From contig NW_023601104.1 of NCBI RefSeq assembly GCF_014898055.3, forward strand, positions 82,195,106 to 82,259,105: a stretch of DNA of 64,000 bases, read 5' to 3'. Under the pieces are notes generated by a model. The model saw nothing but the letters and a program-made list of their open reading frames with translations. It ran no database searches and was not told where the DNA came from. Source of the stretch: Talpa occidentalis (lineage: Eukaryota; Chordata; Mammalia; Eulipotyphla; Talpidae). This document shows positions 24,420-37,153 of this stretch, in pieces; position 1 is the first letter of the stretch; each line of letters opens with the position of its first letter. The position numbers and the translations under genes were made by a program.

Positions 24420-26909
24420 TACCCATTGCCTGTGCTCCCCAGATCCCATGGCATCTTTCTGACTTTCCACCGCCCTATTCACAAAATACTCTCTTTCCTG
24501 ACAATCTGAAGAGATTAACTTTGCTTTTCAGTTGTATATTATTAAATTAAACTGGGAAGGGATGTTGGTGAAATTAAAAACTCATCTTACCTCTCACCCC
24601 CAAAGTCCTTAAGAAGACAGTACAACATGAATGATAAGTCTTCATGATTACTGAAAAAGGCTCATTTATTATTTGCCTTAAATTTAACTTGCTGCTCCTA
24701 TAGCTTTGTCACTTGGCCTCACTTGCTGGATCTTTCTCTGTATCAGACCATCTAATCACAGGCATTCTTTGGAGTCCAGAGCTTGGGAGAAATTTTTTTT
24801 CTAGAAGGTTCCTTCTTTGACTTTCCTCTTGTCATCATTTCTTTCTTTTCTCAAGATTCCAAATTCCAGTTTGGTGCTAGAAGTAAAACCACTTGTTTCC
24901 TCTCAGCCAAATGATCCCAACTCCTTTCCCACATCCTGGGGTCTGCCTGACTTGGCTTGGACAGCTCAGCGTGGGCTGGATGCCTTCTTTGTCACCAGCC
25001 TGCAGCCTCTCATTTTTCTCATGAGTCATGTTCTGCAAAAGATAGCCTGAGGCATAGCCCCCTACCCATCTTTATTATTTTAAGCTTCTTAATATGAAAT
25101 TTTCTGAAATATTATTTTGAAATTATATTGGGGCCACAGCCAAATCTTGTGTTTTTCCTCTTTGCTTTTGTTACCTCGAATTACTTTGCAATTCCTCTGG
25201 CTTTCTGGTATCTCACTTGCCCTGAGCATATTCTACAAAGGAATCAATAGCTTTATGATTAAAGCTGAAATGGCTTCAGATCTCCCCAGAATATTCTAAA
25301 TATAAGCATTTCATCTCGCTGTAAGATCTGATATTTTCTCAAATGCTTGATTATTTATTTCAAGGTCTTTGTGATTTCTTGATGTATTTTCCCTCCCTGC
25401 CTATGTTTCCCATTTGCATTGCCTGAAAACTGTATTCATAGCTCAGAACAAAAAGACACACTTATTCCCTAACTGAGAGAAGAGCTGGCAGCTTTCATCA
25501 GGCTGAGAATTAATTGCTCCTGAGTATGACCTATGCCTAGCAATGGATTTGGATATAAATGACTGTCATAAATTGTTATAATTAAATGATATTTCCAAGA
25601 GCTGTTGGAGGCTTATGATTATAACAACTGAATACTAAGTCTTTTTAAAATCTGTATAAGGTCTGGTGCAGCAGTTCTTCCCTGAGGAAGAGATTTCTGA
25701 CTGCAGATCTGTGGATAAACTTAACTTTCCAGAAATCATCCCTAAATACCTCTTTGATATGCAGCAAGGAAAAAAAATCTGTATCCTAGCCCATGAAAAG
25801 AAAGAAAAATCTGAAAACTAATACTTTAAGCTGCCATAAACAACGAAATGATAACACTTTGGTCTGGTCAGTGAACAGTGATCTATGGTAAAGTTCCTGC
25901 AACTACAAATGCAAATTCTAAATATTTTCCAGGTAAATTGGTAAGTTCCAAAATGAATTTTCCTCCCGGTAGGTGGGAGAGGGTGTAGTGAATCAGGGCA
26001 GAGAACAGTAGGAACTTACTTGCTTTTTTATTCATGTTAAGAATGCTTTTAATCATGTGGTGGAAGTTTTATAACATAATGTCTTTTACTTTCTTATCTA
26101 AAACCTAGCGAACTGTACTCTTAAAGGGCAACATAAGAAATCTTGGAAACAGTTTAATTCCCAGAACTGAATTGCCTTTTACTTTTATTTTGAAGGATGA
26201 AGAGATCTCAGTTTGGAAGTATCTGGAGACTTTTGGAAGACCCCTCAAGCAGAACTGTGTTCAATCCATTACTCCTTTTACACGCTAGGTATGCTATAGT
26301 GGCATAAGAAAATATTACCTTTGAGAGGTCATCTGAGCTGACTGCTCACCCACGGAACTTTTGAATAGAGCAGCGGCATTTCATGAAGTTTGGAAGGTAC
26401 AACTTGCTTCCACAATGTAAAGGGCGGGTTTTGAATATTTAGTGCCCAAAGAACAAAGCAGAGAATAAGAGTTTGTCAGGAGAGGATTCGTGCACAAAAA
26501 GAAAATCAATTCTGTGCAGATCTTAGCCACTATGTGCCTTCGTCATCACTCCCTACACTCTGTCAACTCTACCTCCGCATCCCTCATCTGTCTGCTTGTC
26601 CTTGTTTCCACAGTCACCTTGACTCAGGTCAGCCCTATTACCCACTTACACTGCTTTTCAATTCATCATAATGAAGCTCAGCCCTGGTCATGGCACTCCT
26701 GTCTATGGAAACTGCCTGGCTTCCACTTAGGTCAATCTGAATCTAAATCCTATTAATTTCAATAAAAAAAAAATCCTCCCTGCTTTGTTCTTCTTACACT
26801 CTGTTCATTAGTAGAATCAAATGACCACACAACCCATAGGCCTGTGACTTGTGTTGCCTTCTGAGTTGACCAATTCTGCAGTGACTACTGATGATGCCCC
26901 TTTAACTCT
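24420..26909. other. Unique non-coding stretch of 2.5 kb
   Basis: No exon could be supported. Frames of 60-96 codons (24817-25050, 25117-25299, 26490-26756) show no conserved motif. The stretch 26490-26760 is open and CT-rich, which explains its frame. Confidence 0.45.
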
Positions 26910-26924
26910 AAAAGTGACCCAATT

Positions 26925-27716
26925 CAGAAGAGCTAAAAAGAAACTTCTCTGAAGAAGAAATGCAAATGGCCAACAGGCATATGAAAAAAATGTTCAACAT
27001 CCCTTGTAATCAGGGAAATGCAAATGAAAACTACCATGAGGTACCATCTTACACCAGTGAGAATGGCACATATTAAAAAAACTAGCAACAACAAATGTTG
27101 GCGAGGGTGTGGAGAAAAAGGAACTCTTCTGTACTGTTGGTGGGAGTGCAAACTGGTCCAACCACTGTGGAGAGATGTGTGGAGATTTCTTGACCTACTA
27201 AACATAGAGTTTCCATATGATCCAGCAATTCCACTCCTAGGTATCTACCCAAAGGACACAGAAACATCAATTCCAAAGAGCACCTGCACCCCTATGTTTA
27301 TAGCAGCACTATTTACAATAGATAAGCTTTGGAAACAACCCAAATGCCCAAAAATAGATGACTGGATCAAGATGTGGTACATATACACCTTGGAATATTA
27401 CTCAGCATTCAAAAAAGATAAACACATGCAATTTGCAGCAACATGGATGGCGCTGGAAGGGATCATGCTCAGCGAAATAAGCCAGAAAGAAAAAGAAAAA
27501 TACCGGATGGTCTCACTCATAGCAGGAATCTAGAAAACTTAAATAAGGGACCAGGAAAAAGAATAACTATAAGAAAGAAAATATCAAAATCACCAAACAA
27601 CTACGAACCAGAGACACTCTATGGGGTGTGGGGGGCAGGGAAAGGAGGGATTGGGGTCAAAATAAGGGGGTTGTAATTATATGGGGAATATAAAAATAAA
27701 ATTTAAATAAAAAAAT
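26925..27716 (+). mobile_element. Young 5'-truncated L1 with perfect TSD
   Basis: The L1 3' end begins within ORF2 and runs through the ORF2 stop (27531-27533), a G-rich 3' UTR (GTGGGGGGCAGGGAAAGG near 27629) and an impure A-rich tail. A perfect 15-bp TSD, AAAAGTGACCCAATT, is at 26910-26924 and 27717-27731. Over the shared ORF2 region it is nearly identical to the L1 at 22578-23642, so both derive from a recently active subfamily. Confidence 0.95.
27018..27533 (+). pseudogene. L1 ORF2 C-terminal fragment (171 codons)
   Basis: The open frame covers the last part of ORF2, ending [14 protein letters not shown]. The cysteine motif reads [18 protein letters not shown]: the histidine of the C-x3-C-x7-H-x4-C motif is replaced by tyrosine (codon TAC at 27132-27134), while the sister copy at 23050-23642 has CAC. 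Upstream, the A-run before ATGTTCAAC has one more A than the sister copy, shifting the frame. The fragment is therefore defective even beyond its truncation. Confidence 0.92.
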
Positions 27717-27731
27717 AAAAGTGACCCAATT

Positions 27732-29918
27732 GGGAAATGAATTATATGGCTGCTGTATGTATCATCCATATATGAGAGTGAATCTCCATGCACTTTTATC
27801 TAGAGGCAGTCTTTTCTTATCTAAATATCCATTGCAACTTATCTATGTTTCTCTCCTTATGATGTTTAGACTCCAACGTTTGAACTTTTAGTACACTGTA
27901 ATGACTGACCTGTTAACAGAAAATAAAAGATACAATTCCAATAATGTTTGAATATAATTTACCCATGAATTACTAATTAGCAGCAGATGAATGCATCATG
28001 AACTTATTACTAAAACTAAAGATTGCAATAATTAAATGTTCTTTGATGATTTGGAAGGCACTTGGGTGGCATCATATAATCTCCAGATCCTCATTTTGAA
28101 CATATTTCTTCTTGTACTATAGATATAAAGCTATAGTTTCCCCTTTATATGGAGCTTTTCCTAATTCAGTCTATAGAACTTATAGACATTAATCTGGATT
28201 ATGCTACAAAAGGCAGTGGTTTCAAATGCCTTTCTATCACTAATGGTTAATATGTTAGCTAATTGATGAGGAGAGGAAAGCTAGTTTCAGTAGAATAAGA
28301 ACATTTCCCCCGAAGTAATTCTATCTAAATCTGGCATAATATGAACTATATATCTTTAGGATTACTGCAAAGGACTACAGTAACCTTTTCTTTAAAATGT
28401 TCTTTGCATTTTCATGTGGTTTCACACTGCCAGTTTCTTGGACCTGATTCAAAATGTCAAAACTCTCCTTCTTTTTCCATCCTGGATTTTAAGATAAATT
28501 GTTTCTTAGAGAAACTGTTCCTATAGATCCCCCATCTTTTTCCCTAAGTGTCTATAACCACGGTACAATTTTAAGTGAAATATAAAGAGCATCCGTTTAT
28601 TGACACAAATTGTTTTTTCTTAATATGTCAGAATGCCAAGGTTGCAGATGAGATTATATTAAATTGTTTAAATTTTAACATTATGTTTATCCCCAATGTG
28701 ATTTTTCTAATTATTGAAATTGTATTTTTAAAAGCAAAAAAATTTTAATTCCCCAGGAATTCTTAAAATACTCTTATGAAATGGACCATGGAAAATTTCA
28801 TGATATTTTAAGTGGTTCTGCTGAGGGAAACAGAGGAAACCTCTTGTGGGGTGGATCACTGGTTCATGGGTTGAGAGAATGCATGTGGCTCCAGTCTTCA
28901 GACACAGAGACAAGAAGAAAAGCAACTTTCTTTCATTTATGGATATTATCACCAGAGCCTCGAAATTGACAAGACCAGACATCTCCAGTTGCTGGAAAAG
29001 TCCATTCCGCACATGTGGGGAATGGAATGTGTTATCAGGCTGCAAAGACTCTCCCAAACTAATTTTTTCAAGGTGAAAAGTCCATTTCTTGTATCCAAAG
29101 GAAAAAAAAAAAGAGCTGCCAGAGTCTTCTTGGATGAATGATAGTATGGTATCAAAATAGATTATTTACAAAAATGTCTCAAAGGCAATATGTAAAACAT
29201 TGATTACATTATAGCTCCAATTTATGACAAGTAATTTGTCTCTGAGATAAAATTTACATTTTTGTGAATATTTCATCAAGCTATTTAGACCAATCCATTC
29301 CTCAGCCTCAGTAGCAAGAGAAGAGCCCCTTTAATGTGAGCAATTTCATTTAATCTGTTTTGTCAAACCATGCTTATCATTGAAATAATAGCCCCTGAGA
29401 CTCTTTTCTCTCAATTCTATAGAGAGCTTTTTATTTTCCTATGCAGTGGTGAGTCTGGAATAATGTTCTTTAGGCAGTCTTTTTTTTTTTTTTATAAATG
29501 TCTGTTCTCATCGACTAATTAAGGAAATGCACTTGCAGCAAAACAGGCAACATAGATTACAAATTAATTGCTGAGAAACATCCAGAAAAAATGATGGAGT
29601 GAGTCAAAGTGCCAGAGAGACTCCCTTCAAAGATTCATATTGATGTGTCCATAAAATCACATAAAAAAGAAAAAAAGCCTCAAATGAATGAAATGAATGA
29701 AAATAGCTTAGTGTTTGCTGAAAATGGTCATACTTTTCTTCAAGTTTCTAAATCAGTCACCCAGGAGTAAGAGACATGACATTTAAGAGACATGAATACT
29801 ATCTGAAAGAACAGTTTTGGTCAAAGTGCAATTAAAGGGTATTAAGAGTACCCCCACCAGCATTCTGAAACTTGACATTGGGAAGATGCCATAGTCAACT
29901 CTTAAGTTCAAGTCAAGG
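27732..29918. other. Unique AT-rich non-coding stretch
   Basis: No gene was recognised. Overlapping frames on both strands at 28728-29155 (up to 109 codons) share no known motif, and their overlap on opposite strands argues for chance. A T15 run is near 29481 and a small ATGAATGAA repeat near 29684. Confidence 0.45.
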
Positions 29919-29934
29919 AGCTCTACTTTTTTTT

Positions 29935-30543
29935 CTGGCATTATATTAATTTTTTTAATTATTCATTTTTACATCATTGTTCATTTTGAAACAATATTTG
30001 CCCCCCACCAGATGTAGTGCCCATAGAATTTCCTTCACCAATGTTCCTGTGCACCATCACCACAGTCCTCTGTGCTCCTCCCTCCCTCCTTCTAATCCCT
30101 CTCCCTCCTCCTACCCTGCAGGATGTCTCTGATTTATAATTGTTTTTGTTTTGTTGTGTTTTGTACTGTTATTGTTTTTTTTACACTGATGTCTTATTTG
30201 GTTCCCCTGTATTCCTGCTATAAGTGAAACCATCTGATATTTTTCTTTTTCCTTCTGACTTATTTCACTGAGCATAATTCCTTCAGCTCCATCCACATTG
30301 CTGCAAATGGCATTAGTTTATCTTTTTGACTGCTGAGTAATATTCCATTGTGTATACCACATAATATACCACATCTTCTTGATCCAGTCATCTAGTTTTG
30401 GACATTTGGGTTGTTTTCAGGTATAACCTATTATAAATAGTGCTGCAATAAACATAGGGGTACAGGTGTTCTTTTGAATCACTGTTTTTGTGTCCTTTGG
30501 GTAGATACTAAGGAGTGGAATTGCTGGGTCATATGGTAGAAGC
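29935..30543 (-). mobile_element. Older L1 3' end, minus strand
   Basis: The minus strand reads a broken ORF2 C-terminus ([16 protein letters not shown], then [12 protein letters not shown]) followed by a C-rich 3' UTR and T-rich tail. The flanking repeat AGCTCTACTTTTTTT is at 29919-29933 and 30544-30558. Many substitutions relative to the two young L1s make it an older relative. Confidence 0.88.
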
Positions 30544-31014
30544 AGCTCTACTTTTTTTTTTTTTAGGAGAGAAACATGTGTTTTCAGAATTGAAGTGATA
30601 TACTCTGAAGCATTCTGCTTTTGATGTTTTACTAACCCAGGACTTTTGTCAAAAATCCATATCTTTCTCCTTTCATCAGGAATGAATATGACACATTTTC
30701 CTATAGTCTGCATGTTCAGTTTGCAGTGGAGAGTTAAAAATTGTCAATGCCAAAATTATCTTAGATGCAAAGCTGCTGAAGGGGGCAGAAACTGCCTCTC
30801 TAGAAACTTGGCATTGGCAATGTCTTTGCATTCTTGAAATATAGATGAAAGACAGTCAGACAATCCCTATGAAATCCAGTCAGACTATTCAAGTTTATTT
30901 GAATGGTGACTTATAAGAAATAATATCTAACAGAGAGAAACTGCCTTGATATCCCAGAGTTTCCACTTTGAAGTAAATGGGTCTCATTCAAACTCAACCC
31001 TTGACACTTAAAAG

Positions 31015-31165
31015 CTGACTGACACTTGGCAAATGACTCAAACTCTTTGAGGCTCTGGTTTGAAATTTAAAGTAAAGAATTTTGTAAGATTATGACCAAA
31101 TGCAAAGTAAATACCTAGTGGGGTGCTGACACATTGTAAGGCTCTCAATCAATATTCCTCTTAAC
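31015..31165 (+). mobile_element. MIR SINE fragment
   Basis: GACACTTGGCAAATGACTCA, CTCTTTGAGGCTCTGG and ATACCTAGTGGGGTGC lie in MIR order, plus strand, strongly diverged. Confidence 0.5.
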
Positions 31166-32663
31166 ATCAGTGTAAACATTTTCATATATTCAATCAGGTG
31201 TTTATTTAAACTCTCCCATAAATGTATTTTGACTGGTTTTATAATATTAAAAGCAGAGGTGAATTTTCAAGTCTCATATACCATGAGGGCTTTGGAGGAA
31301 GGATGAGAAATATAACTTTATTTGTCTGTAATAAAGAGATTTCCTCTCCATCTTAAATTCTTCACCAAAGATCAAACCTCAGTCATTCCAATGTTTTCTT
31401 GTGATTTAGGAAAAAAAACTCAAATAATATAAGAAGTTACTTCTCCCTGATTTCTTGCTGGAGAAGCATGCATTAGGCTAGAGATTGGGAAGGACATGTA
31501 GCAGCTTATCCTTAGAGGTTGTACCTGAAAATAGGCTCGAATGACTTTACTTAATATGTGCAGAGACATTTACTTTTCATATGGTCTCTGGTTGCATGTC
31601 CTTTGCTATCTCTACTCGGAAAGAACACTCTCCCTCTGCTGACTCTTGGTGTACCTTCTGCAATCTTCTGACCATGTAAGATGACTTGAGAGCAACTCAT
31701 GTCATACACCCCTTGAACTTGTGTGAGGACTTGACTTGGACTACCCAAGCCCCCTCTTGGGGATCTCCATGTACCGTGTATAGTCTACATATCAATTCCA
31801 TCCATGGTGGACACTGTGGGAAACTTTCCAATTGATGAAAGAGTCAGACAGGAAGGGGAGCATTCTCTCTTCCATTCTTAATACTCCAGTCTTGGGGGCG
31901 GAGGGGGTGTCTATTCCTCCAAGAGAAAGGGACTAGCCCTCACTTTGCTAATATCCAACACTCTTGATTCCTCTCTAAGTCTCCTTTATTTCCTTCAGTT
32001 TAAAGTCACATTCTCCAGTTTGGGTGGTGGTGATAAAATTGTATTACACATTCCTTAAATTATACTTACAATTGAGAAGTCCCCCAACCAAAAAATTAAA
32101 TATTTCATGACAGTAATGGTTTTTCTTAGATAAGATTTCTTTCGAATTCTTCATGTTTCTTACACTGAAATGCGTAGGAGTTAGGACAGAGTAAAAAGAA
32201 AAAAAACTGGGGAAAGGAACTGTGATACATGTGCCCATTTCTTCCACTTCTCATTAGAAAATAAATGAAATATGTTTTGAATTTGGGCAGTTTTATTTCA
32301 CCCATCAGTGGTAACAAGAGAGACTAGTTGGTTGACACAAACACACAAAACCAGATATCATTCTCTTATTTTTCTCTGACAGGTAACCAGATTGGAGAAT
32401 GGATAACACAATTAGAAACAGTCAATTCCTAAAAGATTAATTTGGCAAATCAAAAGCTATAAGAGTAGAATCGATATAATGTTTCCAGCTATACAAGAAA
32501 TTAAGGCTTAACTAGTATGAGTTCAGATTTAAAAGGTACTTGCACAGAGTAATTATAAATCTTGGATACATGAATAGTCAAATATTTATACATGGGAAAT
32601 GATAATAAATCTCAATTTGATGTCAAGTCTTATATTCACATAAGGGTGGTGATAGTAATTTTA
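31166..32663. other. Unique non-coding stretch
   Basis: No gene or recognised repeat. Frames below 70 codons only. The part at 31560-31770 is more balanced in base composition, but I see nothing diagnostic. Confidence 0.45.
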
Positions 32664-32992
32664 ACAAAAACTAACATTGGGCACTTTCTATGTGTTGGAC
32701 AGAGCTCTTAGTATTTAATATGTATTAATTCTTCTAATCTTCACAACCCATTACTATTCACATTTTGGTTGCCAGATTTAGCAAATCTGGCAAATTCAAA
32801 AAAAATGCCCTGTTAAAGTTGAATTTCAAATGTGCAATTAATAATTTTTATAACTATGTACCAAATATTGAATGAGCAATAGAGATACATGACAAATTGT
32901 TTATTGAAAATTCACAAATTTTGATGGGCATCCTTGATTTTATCTGGCAACCCCAAACTCATTTCACAGGTGAGAAATCTGAGCTGCCAGCA
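32664..32992 (-). mobile_element. MIR, minus strand, split by a palindromic transposon
   Basis: The first part (32664-32766) contains GGGCACTTTCTATGTGTTGG and CTAATCTTCACAACCC. The second (32955-32992) contains CATTTCACAGGTGAGAAATC. Together they make a continuous MIR in reverse orientation with the element at 32767-32954 inserted in the middle. Confidence 0.65.
32767..32954. mobile_element. MER53-like palindromic DNA transposon
   Basis: The left end GGTTGCCAGATTTAG is answered by the right end TATCTGGCAACC as an inverted repeat. The internal words TTGAATTTCAAATG and ATTGAAAATTC also pair. The size (about 188 bp) and ends match the MER53 type of non-autonomous element. Orientation cannot be assigned because it is palindromic. 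Confidence 0.6.
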
Positions 32993-32997
32993 AAATA

Positions 32998-33335
32998 CAA
33001 GTACACCTTGGAGATATCACTGATTCAGTTCCAGACCACTGCAATAAAACAAATATCTCAATGAAATGAGTCACACAAATGCTTTGATTTCCCAGTGCAT
33101 GTAAAAGTTATGTTTATACTATACTGTAGTCTAGTAAGTGTGCAATAACATTATATCTAAAAAAAAGTACATGCCTTAATTAAATGTGACACAGAGATAT
33201 GAAGTGAGCACATGCAGTGGGAAATATGGAGTCCATAGACTTGCCCAACATGGGGTTGCTGCAAATTCAATTTGGAAAAAGTGCAATATCTGTGAAGCAC
33301 AATAAAACGAAACACAATAACTTGAAGTATGTCTG
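32998..33335 (+). mobile_element. Internally deleted Tigger1-like (pogo) transposon
   Basis: The ends CAAGTACACCTTGGAGATAT and, inverted, CAGACATACTTCAAG are Tigger1-type terminal repeats. TTCCAGACCACTGCAATAAA and the region around TACTGTAGTCTAGTAAGTGT are typical subterminal text. The transposase gene is entirely missing: the left part jumps at about 33180 to the right part (TGTGACACAGAGATATGAAG). TA dinucleotides at 32996-32997 and 33336-33337 are the expected target duplication. Confidence 0.85.
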
Positions 33336-33374
33336 TATATATACCACTCTATGTATGTGAAAAACCGCATTACA

Positions 33375-33660
33375 AGGCCTCCCTGGTGGCACAAGGGGTT
33401 AAGTCTCAGCACTATGAAGCTGTTCACAGCCACTGCAGCACAAGTTTGATCCCCAGCTGGCCAGGGAGCAACCCACATGGTGCAGCAGACCTCTCCTGAG
33501 TCTCCCACTGCTCCCCTCAGCAGTGTACTTCAGTCAATCTGCCTGTTCTGTTTCCCACTCTGTCTCTGGTGAATCCTCTCAACCCCCACACCTCTGGCCT
33601 GTACCCCAGCTCTTGTTTGGATACATAAATAAATCTTTAGAAAAAAGAAAGAAAAGAAAA
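33375..33660 (+). mobile_element. tRNA-derived SINE, type II
   Basis: Head AGGCCTCCCTGGTGGCACAA, box B-like AGTTTGATCCCC, body and ATAAATAAATCTTTAGAAAA tail followed by an AAAG-rich stretch are present. It lies 40 bp after the Tigger1 end. TSD not clear. Confidence 0.93.
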
Positions 33661-33665
33661 AGAAA

Positions 33666-34549
33666 ACTTGTAATAATGTATGGTGATAGATGCTTGTAGT
33701 TTTGCAATATATACACATATGGAGTCATTATGTTGTGACACCAGAAACTAATATGTCAATTATATTTCAATAAAATTAGTGCTCAGAATATTGATACATT
33801 GTGAAGAATATTTACCAAGTGTGATAAGTGATACTGGATACTACCCCTGTTTTTAGATAAGAAAAAGGATCACCAAGGTAAAATTTAAGTTATATAGATC
33901 TATGCAAGTGATGGCATTCCATATTCCATAAATGGGCACACTGCTGTAGAAACAAGTGTAACGTAGGGAACATCCACTTTGTAGGTATCATTATCCTCGC
34001 TGGCTAACTTTCTAGGAGAGGCTATACTCCAGGAGACTGCAGTGCAAGTGCTTTGAACTGATTTTCTTACAGTTGTAAAGGAAAAAGAAGACACTTACTC
34101 TTATCCGGTGCTCACAGTGAAGCGTGACCTGCAACAAGAATCAAAGAAATTAAAATATAAGAATTGCTTCTAGATCCTTTGTTAGATTAAGCAACAAGTT
34201 ACCTCTCAGTGAGTCTCAATGGTGTTCCCTAGAGACCTGGAGATCTCCCAGGATCTTTCATATGTAAGAATTTGAGCAAGTTAAGTTGAACAAGATGAAT
34301 TGGTATCGTGATGAACTTCTCAAAGAGGGTACCAAAGAAAGAGGAGAGGGACTGTTTAATGTCATTGATCATAACCTGAGACCACTGTGCAGAGCCTCTA
34401 GATTCTGAACCTAATTTTTGACATTTGGATACTCTTTTCTTTGATTTTTGGGCAAAGATTTCCTGTAAATCAAGAGATAGAAAGGAAGAGGGTGGGGGAA
34501 GGAGAGAGCAAGGAAATCTCAGTTCTTATTTCCTGAGGATCTCTTAATA
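33666..34549. other. Unique stretch, possible MIR trace
   Basis: A weak minus-strand MIR-like trace is at 33800-33890 (TACCCCTGTTTTTAGATAAG). Otherwise no gene or repeat. The purine-rich part at 34480-34515 is GGAAGAGGGTGGGGGAAGG-like. Confidence 0.4.
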
Positions 34550-35560
34550 CCAATGCCTCCAAAGAAGATAAATAAATGATCAATAACTGCATAAAAAGAT
34601 GCTTAATATCATTAATTATTAAGAAATTGAAACCAGGGAGCCTCCCTGGTGGCCTACAGGTAAAGCCTCAATGCTATCACCACTACGTCCTGAGTTCGAT
34701 CCCTGGGCAGGGAGCTACCCACATGGCACGGCAGACCTCTCCTGTCTCTCCCTGTTCCCCTCAGCAGCGTATTTCAGTAGATCTGCCTCTTCTGCTCCCC
34801 ACTCTGTCTCTGGTGAATCCTCTCACCCCCACTCCTCTGGCCTCTGCTCTTGTATGCATAAATAAATAATAATAAATCTTAAAAAAAATCAATAATGGCA
34901 AGTATTGGAGAGTATGCAGATATATTGGGTCCCTTAAACACTCCTGGTGGAATGTAAAATGGTGCAACTGCTTGGGAAAATGGTTTGGCATATTTCAGAA
35001 ATGTATGCTTAGCATTACCTGTGACTAAGCAATTCTACTTCTAGGTCTGGGCCCACAGAGATCTGAAAACACATGTCCATACAAGAACTTGTACATAGAT
35101 ATTCATAACACATTATTCATCAGAGCTGAAAGGTAGAAATAACCCAAATTCCATTGAAGAATGACACACAAAATATAACTACACTGCAATATTATTGTGC
35201 ATGTATATGGTATATATTGACTGCAACAGGGGTGGATTTTGCTAAATGAGCAGCTACATATGAGTGGGCATTTGTAAGTGGTCATTTATAAGGCTGCACA
35301 TTCTGATGTCTAGTAAAGGCGAGTTAATTAATAGAGACTGAAAGTATGTTAATGCTTGCCATTGACTAGATGGAGGTGGGGTGAGGGTGACTGACAACGA
35401 CTCATTGTGGGAGTTTTCTTTGGACTGGTAGAAATATGCTGGGACTATTGGTGATAATTGGACAACTTTATGACTACACACTTATAAATCACAAATGAAA
35501 GCAATATACTTTGTATAGTCAGTACAAAAATGTTATGAGTAGTCTAATTTAATGATTAAA
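34550..35560 (+). mobile_element. Ancient L1M 3' end, sense, split by a SINE
   Basis: Text in L1 order: GTATTGGAGAGTATGCAG, GGTGGAATGTAAAATGGTGC, ATGTCCATACAAGAACTTGT, then TGGAGGTGGGGTGAGGG and the end of the 3' UTR. It is heavily decayed, with no frame left. The SINE at 34636-34890 splits it. Confidence 0.7.
34636..34890 (+). mobile_element. tRNA-derived SINE, type III head
   Basis: Head GGGAGCCTCCCTGGTGGCCT, then the AATGCTATCACCACTACGTC segment characteristic of type III, box B GAGTTCGATCCC, body, and a TAAATAATAATAAATCTT tail. It inserted in the sense L1M; no clear TSD. Confidence 0.92.
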
Positions 35561-35570
35561 AAAAAATCAG

Positions 35571-36850
35571 TTGCAAGACTGATTGAGTCACAAAAAAATA
35601 CTTTCCTGATGAAATTGTGTCATTGCATTGCCCTGAAAATTTAAGATCAGATGCTCAAGCAGTGTAGCTTTGTTAAATTCTCTATAGCTTCAAATTCCAA
35701 GATGCATGTCAGGATGAATATCTATTCTTTAAAAAGAACCCTGTACAAGCGGTCAATTAATGCAACTAATCATAAAAATAGTATGACCTCAAATACATGT
35801 CTGTGTCTTTGCAGTTCAAGGTAGAAGGAAATAGCTCGAGGAACCAGCACGAACACAGGGTCACAGCTGTTAAAACACTATAGTTGAAAATACAGACTTA
35901 AGAAGCTACATGAATGGGAGACATTGTTATCACCAACGGGGTCAGAAGAAAGCAGACCTCATCTAGGCTTAGATGTTTTAAAAACAGTTTGCTTCCTACC
36001 TGGGCAATTTGGAAATGAAAAAAAAAAAAAATGACTTATTCTTCCGCTTGAAGTGACTTTACACAATACCATAAACTATGATAGGACCTGCCTTTGGAAT
36101 AGTATGTAAAACATTCTCTCGGATTGTTTTACATAATTGATGAAGTTAACTCTCTCTGCATGTTGTCTGATAGCCACTCCCTTCCTTCCAGCTTCTGGAC
36201 TGTTTTAATTCAGAGGCATCCTAGTGGCAGACATTATATTTTGGGACTATACTCCTCTTCATTTCTTTTGAAAGCAGCTCCCTGATAACCCTTTGGGCAA
36301 CTGAGTCACAATTTGCACATGTGCTTATTAGATAGTTGCCAATCTAGCTAGGGAGAGTGAAGGCCCTCCATCAAGCTCCCCCCAAAGGACCAGTCTGTGT
36401 CTGAGGCTGCAGGTCCTCAAAGGGGCTGATCACTCCCTTATTCCTCTTAACACAAATCCTTGGAACAAGGGCCAGAGGTGTTGAAATTCTTATTCTTTTG
36501 TATGTCTTTTGATTATTGGAGCATTTTGTTATTTTTCCAGCAAATTTCTCCTTTGTACTAAATTTGCTCATATTGTGTTTCTACTGCTTGAACCATATTA
36601 TTACACCTTTAATTTAGGATTTTAGAAACAGCTCTCACCATCTAGGCCTGTCTACTGACACAGTGAGATACTGTGAAATTACCCTCCCTTCTAGGAAGTA
36701 AATCTGCACTTGATGTTTCTATTTGAGATTGTCCTCTACTATTAACTTCCTCCCCAGAATATAGAGTTAAAGGAAAGGTGACAAGAGAAATCAAACATTC
36801 CTTGCATTTCTCTATTCCTTGTGATATGTTTTTGTAATTACATTGGTTTA
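35571..36850. other. Unique non-coding stretch
   Basis: No exon or repeat could be supported. Only sub-70-codon frames occur. Confidence 0.45.
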
Positions 36851-36863
36851 GAAAATAAAAGCC

Positions 36864-37140
36864 CGGCCTCCCTGGTGGTGCAGAGGTTTAGCACTGGGTT
36901 GCGAAGCTGCCCGCAGCCTCTGCAGCGCCAGTTCGATCCCCAGCAGCAGGAAGAGGGTCCCACATGGTGCGCAGACCTCTCCTGCGCCCACTGCTCCCCT
37001 CAGCAGTGTATTTCATTGGTCTGCCTGTTCTGTTCCCTGCTCTGACTCTGGTGAATCCTCTCACCCTACCGTGCTTCTGACTATACCCAGTGCTTGTATA
37101 AATAAATAATAAATCTTAAAAATAAAAAAAAAAGAAAAAA
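36864..37140 (+). mobile_element. tRNA-derived SINE, type I head
   Basis: Type I head (GCACTGGGTTGCGAAGCTGC), box B CAGTTCGATCCCC, the body ending GCTTCTGACTATACCCAGTG, and an A-rich tail with AAAAGAAAAG. TSD GAAAATAAAAGCC/GAAAAGAAAAGCC (one mismatch) at 36851-36863 and 37141-37153. Confidence 0.95.
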
Positions 37141-37153
37141 GAAAAGAAAAGCC

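Noticed and set aside
33176..33508. 110-codon minus-strand frame
   Set aside because: It joins the right end of the Tigger1-like element with the SINE; it is chimeric by chance.
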